Shown here piece by piece: positions 23,703 through 28,559 of a stretch of DNA of 28,559 bases. The stretch is from Thermodesulfobacteriota bacterium. Lineage in GTDB: Bacteria; Desulfobacterota; BSN033; UBA1163. The stretch's first letter is position 1, and each line of letters starts with the position of its first letter. The translations under genes and the position numbers were made by a program. Under the pieces are notes generated by a model. The model was not told the origin of the DNA and made no database searches. It saw nothing but the letters and a program-made list of their open reading frames with translations. The DNA is taken from the NCBI GenBank assembly GCA_030024065.1, contig JASEIE010000012.1, positions 1 to 28,559 on the forward strand, given 5' to 3'.

Positions 23703-24206
23703 CTACAATGAACTCTCTTCTGTGATCTTCTTTAAAATAGGAATAATTCCACCCGCATTCAATATCTGTAGGGGGGTGCCTGAAAGAGGTTCAAAGGAGA
23801 TGGTTTTTCCTGTTCGCAAATTTTTTAGCTCTCCGCGTTCAATGTCAATTTCGATTTCGTCCTCTTCCTCGAACATTTGGCTGACCCCTTTTCGGAGGAT
23901 CGGGTAGATTCCAAGTCCAATGCAACTACGTAAATAGATCCTTGCCATGGATTCACAAACCACAAAACGAAATCCCAGTTCTTTGACTACCATGTTTGCC
24001 TGTTCCCTGCTCGACCCACATCCAAAGTTACTGCCCGCGACAATAACGTCTCCCTCCTTCACGGTTTTGTAAAACTCCGGGTAAACAGGGTTGAACGCAT
24101 GTTTCTTCATCTCCTCGACCGGAAGTTGAAGAATGGGTCCAGGCGCTATTGTATCTGTATCGACATTGTCTCCAAATTTTCTCACTCGGCCTTTGATCTT
24201 TTCCAT
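23703..24206 (-). CDS. LeuD-like hydro-lyase small (swivel) subunit, pair 3
   Basis: Small subunit of 167 residues, the most canonical of the three LeuD-like proteins. KFGDNVDTDTIAPGP near 11-25 holds the substrate loop, and NFGCGSSREQA near 61-71 keeps the SSRE arrangement with Gln in place of His. The end GTPLQILNAGGIIPILKK is typical. It starts at the ATG directly after the LeuC-like stop (TAA then ATG, no gap), with GAGAGGTGAT as ribosome site inside the upstream gene. The pair is therefore coupled. The loop sequence AxGPI differs from the usual PARYL of isopropylmalate enzymes, so the substrate may be another 2-hydroxy acid. Confidence 0.93.
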   Translation of the reverse strand: MEKIKGRVRKFGDNVDTDTIAPGPILQLPVEEMKKHAFNPVYPEFYKTVKEGDVIVAGSNFGCGSSREQANMVVKELGFRFVVCESMARIYLRSCIGLGIYPILRKGVSQMFEEEDEIEIDIERGELKNLRTGKTISFEPLSGTPLQILNAGGIIPILKKITEESSL

Positions 24207-25466
24207 TTACATCACCTCTCTTGGATCAACGATTTTTCCTGCAATGGCTGATGCGGTCACAGTAGCAGGAGAAGCCAGATAAATCTCAGCATCGTTGCTT
24301 CCCATTCGACCTTTGAAGTTTCTTGGTGTCGCTGCAATGCATTTCTCTCCTGCTGCCAGAACCCCTTGAAGCCCTGTGCAGAACCCGCAGGTAGGATTGC
24401 CAATCATCACCCCGGATTCGATCAGCTTGCTCAGGAAGCCCCTCTCCGAAGCTTCCTTATAAACTTCCCACGAAGCAGGGGCGACATAAAACCTCACCCC
24501 TGGATACACCTTCTTTCCTTTGAGCATCCGCAGGGCAATCTCCAAGTCCTCAATTCGACCATGACAGCAGGAAGCGATTGTTGCCTGATCTATTTTGATG
24601 TCTTTGACCTCTCTGGCCTTGACCACATTTCCCACCGAGTGAGGAAGGGCTACTTGAGGTTCGAGGGTAGCTCCATCGATAATGTATTCTTCTGCATAAA
24701 CCGCGTCCGGGTCGCTCTCAACGGGTTCAAAGGGTTTATCCGTCCGAGCCCGGATATAGTCGATTACCTTCTGATCGGCCCGGAAGATTCCAAATTTTGC
24801 TCCCAGCTCCACAGACATATTCCCCATGGTCAACCGGCTATCGAGGCTCATCTCGTCCACAGCCGATCCCATCCATTCAATCGCCTTATACTGGGCCACT
24901 TCGATCGTGTGCTTCCCTGCAATGGAGAGGATGATATCCTTGGAGTGAACAAAATCCTGCAGTTTGCCATTGATCTCAAATTTGATTGTTTCCGGCACCC
25001 TGAACCACAATTCGCCCGTCTGGATGACATAAGCCATTTCCGAAGCGCCGATGCCCGTGGATGCGGCGTTGAGCGCCCCGTAGGTCGTGGTATGGGAATC
25101 AGCACCTACAATCAGGTCTCCTGGCTTGACGTGCCCTTTCTCCACCATAATCTGGTGACAGACCCCCGGGAAGACATCATAGAAATACTTCACGTTCAAC
25201 CTCTTGGCAAACTCTCTGCTGATCTTTTGATTTTCGGCGACCGCAAGCGAAGCAGGGGGGACCCTGTGGTCAGTGACAACGACAAATCTTTCACGATCCC
25301 ATATCCTAAAAGCCTCCTCCCGGATGCCTCCCTTCGAAAGCACCGTTAGCAGCAGTCGGAACGCTTCAGGCATCATGGCCATATCAATCTTGGCTGTAAC
25401 ATATTCATTCGGTGATGTTTTTTTGAGACCCGATCCCCTAGCCAAAATCTTTTCAACAATCGTCAT
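24207..25466 (-). CDS. LeuC-like hydro-lyase large subunit, pair 3, with altered cluster motif
   Basis: Aconitase-family large subunit of 419 residues. TDHRVPP near 65-71, GADSHTTTYGALNA near 121-134, CGFCTG with Cys360 and Cys363, and PRNFKGRMG near 381-389 are normal. The first cluster segment, almost always GSCTNGR, reads ASCCHGR (298-304). Cys300 is kept, but Thr is Cys301 and Asn is His302, which puts an extra potential ligand at the cluster. AGGAGG lies about ten bases before the ATG. Upstream by 43 bases is the M24-like gene, so all five genes from 28559 to 23703 may share one transcript. A hydro-lyase for a non-standard substrate is likely. Confidence 0.93.
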   Translation of the reverse strand: MTIVEKILARGSGLKKTSPNEYVTAKIDMAMMPEAFRLLLTVLSKGGIREEAFRIWDRERFVVVTDHRVPPASLAVAENQKISREFAKRLNVKYFYDVFPGVCHQIMVEKGHVKPGDLIVGADSHTTTYGALNAASTGIGASEMAYVIQTGELWFRVPETIKFEINGKLQDFVHSKDIILSIAGKHTIEVAQYKAIEWMGSAVDEMSLDSRLTMGNMSVELGAKFGIFRADQKVIDYIRARTDKPFEPVESDPDAVYAEEYIIDGATLEPQVALPHSVGNVVKAREVKDIKIDQATIASCCHGRIEDLEIALRMLKGKKVYPGVRFYVAPASWEVYKEASERGFLSKLIESGVMIGNPTCGFCTGLQGVLAAGEKCIAATPRNFKGRMGSNDAEIYLASPATVTASAIAGKIVDPREVM

Positions 25467-25509
25467 TATCTCTTTCCCTCCTCATGTTAAATTAGACTCC
25501 CGCTCTGTA

Positions 25510-26661
25510 TCAAGTGAGCACTTCTGCTCCCCTTCTTGAGAGATAAATGGTATGTCCCACCATGACAGATCCGATCTCCTTATCGCAAACCCCAAGACGC
25601 AGGGAAAGACACATCCCCTGATCAAGAATGTTTCGGTCCTCCTTGGCAATCATTGGAAGTTCCTTCGGGCTGAGGCCTATGCCCTGCCCCAATCCATAAT
25701 CCGGGAGGATATCGAATTTCGCTTTTTTGATTTTCGCCATGGTCTCCCTATAGAATTGCGATACCTTCTTTCCGGCATTCATTCCTTCCGTGATTGTTTC
25801 ATAAAGTGTTTTGACTTCTTCGGGTCGGATTTCAACAAAAGAAGAATCTCTTAGGTGAAACGTCCGGACGGCTTCAGCCCAGTATCTCTCGAATACCACG
25901 GCCAGATAGATGATCACTTTGTCTTCTGATCGTAGGGGTTTCTCTTCTGGAGGTTTGAACGCCCATCTTTCTTCAAATGGCTTGGCGATCATCATTCGGA
26001 AATCTTCCGCCCCTTCGAGCCGCGCCTCCCGTCGCGCGGCCGCCTCAAGAGCCTCCTCACGAAGGTCCATGAAGGAAGTGCTGGTGATAAAATCAAACGT
26101 ATGGACAACAACTCGAGAGGCCCTCCGAATTTGAAGAATCTCCATCGGTGACTTGATCATTCTCAACTCATGGATGAAAGGGGCAGCGTTGACGATTTTG
26201 CATTTCGGGAGTGAATCAAGGAGGAATTGGTACTGATGGTGTGGCATTAGCTGTTTAAGGCCCGCGACCCCAATGACAGAAGGGATGAGATTCTTCTCCT
26301 GTAAATATTTGACACACTCCTTGGATACATCTCCGGTTGCCCGAATGTCATCGATCCATGTCGTCTTTTTTACGGATGGCACCCCCCGCAAGGCGCCTTC
26401 GAATATCACGCTCAACTCTCCTGTTTTTGGAACGACCACCATTGCCCCCTGGGGGAGACGTATAACATAGTTGCTCAAATAGCAGTAATTCCCATATTCA
26501 TTGTAGGCATTTCCGTAAAGAAGAAGAACATCGATTCCTCTTTCTCCCATTCTTTGTCTGATTTTCTTGACCCTCGCCAGGAATTCTTCCACGGGCATAT
26601 TGATTCGATCCCATGTATTCCGGCCACTCTTTAAATTGGGCTGCATCGTTTCCATCGTCAT
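25510..26661 (-). CDS. M24 (creatinase/aminopeptidase P fold) family protein, metal ligands missing
   Basis: A 383-residue protein with the two-domain layout of the M24 family: an N-terminal creatinase-like domain (about 20-165) and a pita-bread C-terminal domain (about 172-383). M24 enzymes include Xaa-Pro peptidases and metal-free creatinase. The usual Asp-Asp-His-Glu-Glu set is largely absent: the second Asp region reads YWAEAVRTF, HGIG reads QGIGLSPKELP with Gln326, and no clear terminal Glu is seen. It is therefore unlikely to be a classical metallopeptidase. The ATG overlaps the stop of the next upstream M24 gene by four bases (ATGA), so the two are coupled and may form a heterodimer. 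Confidence 0.85.
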   Translation of the reverse strand: MTMETMQPNLKSGRNTWDRINMPVEEFLARVKKIRQRMGERGIDVLLLYGNAYNEYGNYCYLSNYVIRLPQGAMVVVPKTGELSVIFEGALRGVPSVKKTTWIDDIRATGDVSKECVKYLQEKNLIPSVIGVAGLKQLMPHHQYQFLLDSLPKCKIVNAAPFIHELRMIKSPMEILQIRRASRVVVHTFDFITSTSFMDLREEALEAAARREARLEGAEDFRMMIAKPFEERWAFKPPEEKPLRSEDKVIIYLAVVFERYWAEAVRTFHLRDSSFVEIRPEEVKTLYETITEGMNAGKKVSQFYRETMAKIKKAKFDILPDYGLGQGIGLSPKELPMIAKEDRNILDQGMCLSLRLGVCDKEIGSVMVGHTIYLSRRGAEVLT

Positions 26662-27776
26662 CCCTCTTTGGTGTAAAGTTTTATCTCGTTCCTTGTTAGT
26701 CGCTCGATCCCTGCATCAGTGACCAAGACCGTCTCCCCGCAAACCAGATACCCCGTCTCGGGAATATATTGATTCGGGTGAACCGCTATGACTTGGTGTC
26801 TCTCCAGATTGACTTGCATTTTGTCTGTGATCTCTCCTCCCGGCGCAATCGACCCTACGCCAAAACCGTGCCCTCGTGATCGCATGTAGGGCGGATTGCA
26901 GTACTTGGCATAACCGGCCTCGCTAAAAATGCGGTTCATGGCGATCGTGATGATGGATGCGGGTGCGCCAGCCTTCATCTGTTTCAATGACTCCTCGAGG
27001 GCATGGATAAGGATGTTATATTTTTCCACAAGAATCGATGCCGGCTTCCCGATGACCACCGTTGGGCAGAGCTGGATGAATTGCCCTTTGCAAACAGGAG
27101 TGATCTCACCGATGACAATATCTCCCTCTCTGAGCCTTCGATCTGTCGGTTCGTGCATTTCGTTATTGTGTCTCCCTGAACTCAGGAGGATGAAGATGTC
27201 ATCTGCGCCTGCGGATCGCATGGCATATTCCAATTCGGCTACGAGCTCATACTCGCGAATACCCACCCGTACGGAATTCACAAAGGCCTCGGATCCTACA
27301 TCGGCAATCCTTGCTGTCTTTCGAATCAACTCTATCTCCTCCGCTGTCTTCTCTTTGGCCATCTCCTCGATGATATCATCAGCGATTTCAATGGGGGCTT
27401 CTTTTTTGATGACGGAATAGACCTCTTGAGTCATCTCTCTTGAACCCACCACGCCGACAGGACCTGAGATCTTCAACCTCCGCATGATGCCGATCAGATC
27501 CTTGACAAAGTCTCTCCCACCCTGCACATTTTTGATCCAGCTCTTTTCAGAAGCCCGTAACGAATCCCAGGGAGGGTCCACCAGGAGGGTGACCTCTCCA
27601 GATTTCGACAGAATAACGGCATTTCGAGGCCCCATGGGCCTGAACTCCGAGAAGTAGTGCAAATAACTGGGACGCAAAATATTGCAGACCCCGTTCGAAT
27701 AGATGATCAACCCATTCAGTCCTCTTTGATTCATGAGCTTAAGAGCCTTCTCCAATTTTGTATGAGCAGTATTCAT
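26658..27776 (-). CDS. M24 (creatinase/aminopeptidase P fold) family protein, partial ligand set
   Basis: About 372 residues, partner of the M24 gene downstream. The pita-bread domain starts near 145 (KTAEEIELIRKTARIAD). At the five usual metal-ligand places I read, numbering from the upstream ATG, Glu226, Cys239, His305 (RGHGFGVGS), His335 and Gly349/Glu350. Only His305 clearly remains. A creatinase-like or other C-N hydrolase role is more likely than dipeptide cleavage. Two starts are possible: the ATG at 27782 abuts GAGGGGG with no spacing, while the ATG two codons later (27776) has a six-base spacing and is preferred. An 87-base gap separates it from the PrpD-like gene upstream. Confidence 0.87.
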   Translation of the reverse strand: MNTAHTKLEKALKLMNQRGLNGLIIYSNGVCNILRPSYLHYFSEFRPMGPRNAVILSKSGEVTLLVDPPWDSLRASEKSWIKNVQGGRDFVKDLIGIMRRLKISGPVGVVGSREMTQEVYSVIKKEAPIEIADDIIEEMAKEKTAEEIELIRKTARIADVGSEAFVNSVRVGIREYELVAELEYAMRSAGADDIFILLSSGRHNNEMHEPTDRRLREGDIVIGEITPVCKGQFIQLCPTVVIGKPASILVEKYNILIHALEESLKQMKAGAPASIITIAMNRIFSEAGYAKYCNPPYMRSRGHGFGVGSIAPGGEITDKMQVNLERHQVIAVHPNQYIPETGYLVCGETVLVTDAGIERLTRNEIKLYTKEG

Positions 27777-27869
27777 CACCATCCCCCTCTATCATCCGTG
27801 TCTGTGCGACTTTCCATCTCAACCTCGCTTGCAAAAGGGCAGGCACTTATTATCCGCCCTGAATAGACT

Positions 27870-28559
27870 CTAAAACAGTCCAATCAATTCTCCGATATCC
27901 TCGGCCTTTTCGATATTCATAATTGCGTCAAATATCCTGCGGCTTTCTTCGGCAGAATAATTCATTTGGGCGCAATCCATGAATTTGTCTATGATTTCTT
28001 CGGCACTGAGCGGGTTGACCGGGCTTCCCTTCCTCTTTTCAACTCTGCAGGGATAACTTTTTCCATTTTTCATGTGGACCGTTAGGATTGCAATCGGATA
28101 TGCGGTCCCTTTCTTTCCAGCTTCCTCGGTTACCTCCTTCTTAACTTTTTTGATTAACTGCTGAATTTCCGGTTCTTTCACTTTTGAATCGGTGAATTGA
28201 CGAATACTTACATTCCTTTCCTGTAATGCCAGGGCGATACAGAATTCGAGGCTGAACTTCCCTTCCAGGCCCGTCTGAGGGTTGGAGTGGATTAGCATTT
28301 TCGGAACACGATAAAACACCCCACATTCTACAGAATCCACATCTTCTGCCTTGATATCATATTGACGGATGAGATCAAAGATTCCGTCCAAGAAGGAATG
28401 GGTCGCCGCACAGGAAGGATAAAGTTTTATGCCAACACCCGGAGAAAGAATTGAAAAGGGAGCCCCTAAGTCTTCGACGATCTTCGGTAGGTCATAGTTT
28501 TTCCCTTCCGTAAAAATATCACAGAAGCCGAGATCGCTCTCCAAGATTTCTTTGCTCGC
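27870..28559 (-). CDS. MmgE/PrpD family protein, copy 3, 5' end outside window
   Basis: C-terminal half (229 residues seen) of an MmgE/PrpD protein; the frame is open to the window edge, so the start lies beyond 28559. The first visible residues ASKEILESDLGF match the conserved A-x-K-A-I-L-E-G-P-x-G-F segment. GVGIKLYPSCAATHSFLDG matches the family's KPYPxCxxxHxxxD signature. The protein ends with the usual helical tail KAEDIGELIGLF. It shares this tail with copies 1 and 2, but the sequences are well diverged, so this is a third separate enzyme. It probably leads the operon with the M24 pair and LeuCD pair 3. Confidence 0.92.
   Translation of the reverse strand, partial: ASKEILESDLGFCDIFTEGKNYDLPKIVEDLGAPFSILSPGVGIKLYPSCAATHSFLDGIFDLIRQYDIKAEDVDSVECGVFYRVPKMLIHSNPQTGLEGKFSLEFCIALALQERNVSIRQFTDSKVKEPEIQQLIKKVKKEVTEEAGKKGTAYPIAILTVHMKNGKSYPCRVEKRKGSPVNPLSAEEIIDKFMDCAQMNYSAEESRRIFDAIMNIEKAEDIGELIGLF

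Noticed and set aside
24366..25349. Long 327-codon plus-strand frame opposite the LeuC-like gene
   Set aside because: It mirrors a clear LeuC-family gene on the minus strand and has no domain-like content; it arises from codon bias of the real gene.

Overview
This window reads as one catabolic island of an anaerobe-like bacterium, most likely a Desulfobacterota (deltaproteobacterial) or similar metagenomic lineage. That guess rests on moderate G+C, dense hydro-lyase and tripartite-tricarboxylate-transporter (TTT) genes, a fused ferredoxin-type FMN dehydrogenase, and a structured repeat of a kind I associate with such genomes. It is inference; no ribosomal or marker gene is present. Except for one SDR gene, every convincing gene lies on the minus strand, so transcription runs from high to low coordinates.

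From right to left: (a) 28559-23703 holds the 3' part of an MmgE/PrpD gene, two M24 (creatinase/aminopeptidase P fold) genes with eroded metal ligands, and a LeuC/LeuD-type hydro-lyase pair with a modified cluster motif. (b) 23702-23205 is a roughly 500-base gap. (c) 23204-17005 holds TctB, TctA, a PrpD-like gene, a TctC binding protein and a second PrpD-like gene; a structured repeat lies at the start of the last one. (d) 17004-15344 is a disturbed joint. It carries a G+C-rich SDR gene on the opposite strand, strong hairpins on one side, a MITE-like element with perfect 21-bp terminal inverted repeats on the other, and decayed sequence. (e) 15413-10326 opens with a clear sigma70-type promoter and embedded palindrome, then a GntR/UTRA regulator, aconitase X (AcnX) large subunit, AcnX swivel subunit, TctA and TctC, ending at a REP-like inverted repeat. 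(f) 10072-4123 holds a dihydroorotate-dehydrogenase-like ferredoxin protein, a second LeuC/LeuD pair, a decayed IS-like patch, TctB, a second AcnX large subunit and an RraA-type aldolase. (g) 3767-89 holds a third LeuC/LeuD pair, an isocitrate/isopropylmalate-dehydrogenase-like protein and an HpcH/HpaI aldolase, closely packed.

Read together, the genes suggest uptake of di- or tricarboxylates by two TTT systems. These would then be dehydrated or isomerised by several Fe-S hydro-lyases (three LeuCD, two AcnX) and three PrpD-type dehydratases. A beta-decarboxylating dehydrogenase would follow, and two pyruvate-type aldolases would cleave the products. The individual families are familiar; the combination and several altered active-site motifs are not. 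The substrate cannot be read from sequence. The two AcnX large subunits are about 84% identical by eye but share only one swivel partner, and one LeuD-like subunit has lost two hallmark motifs. These are the best leads to an undescribed pathway.
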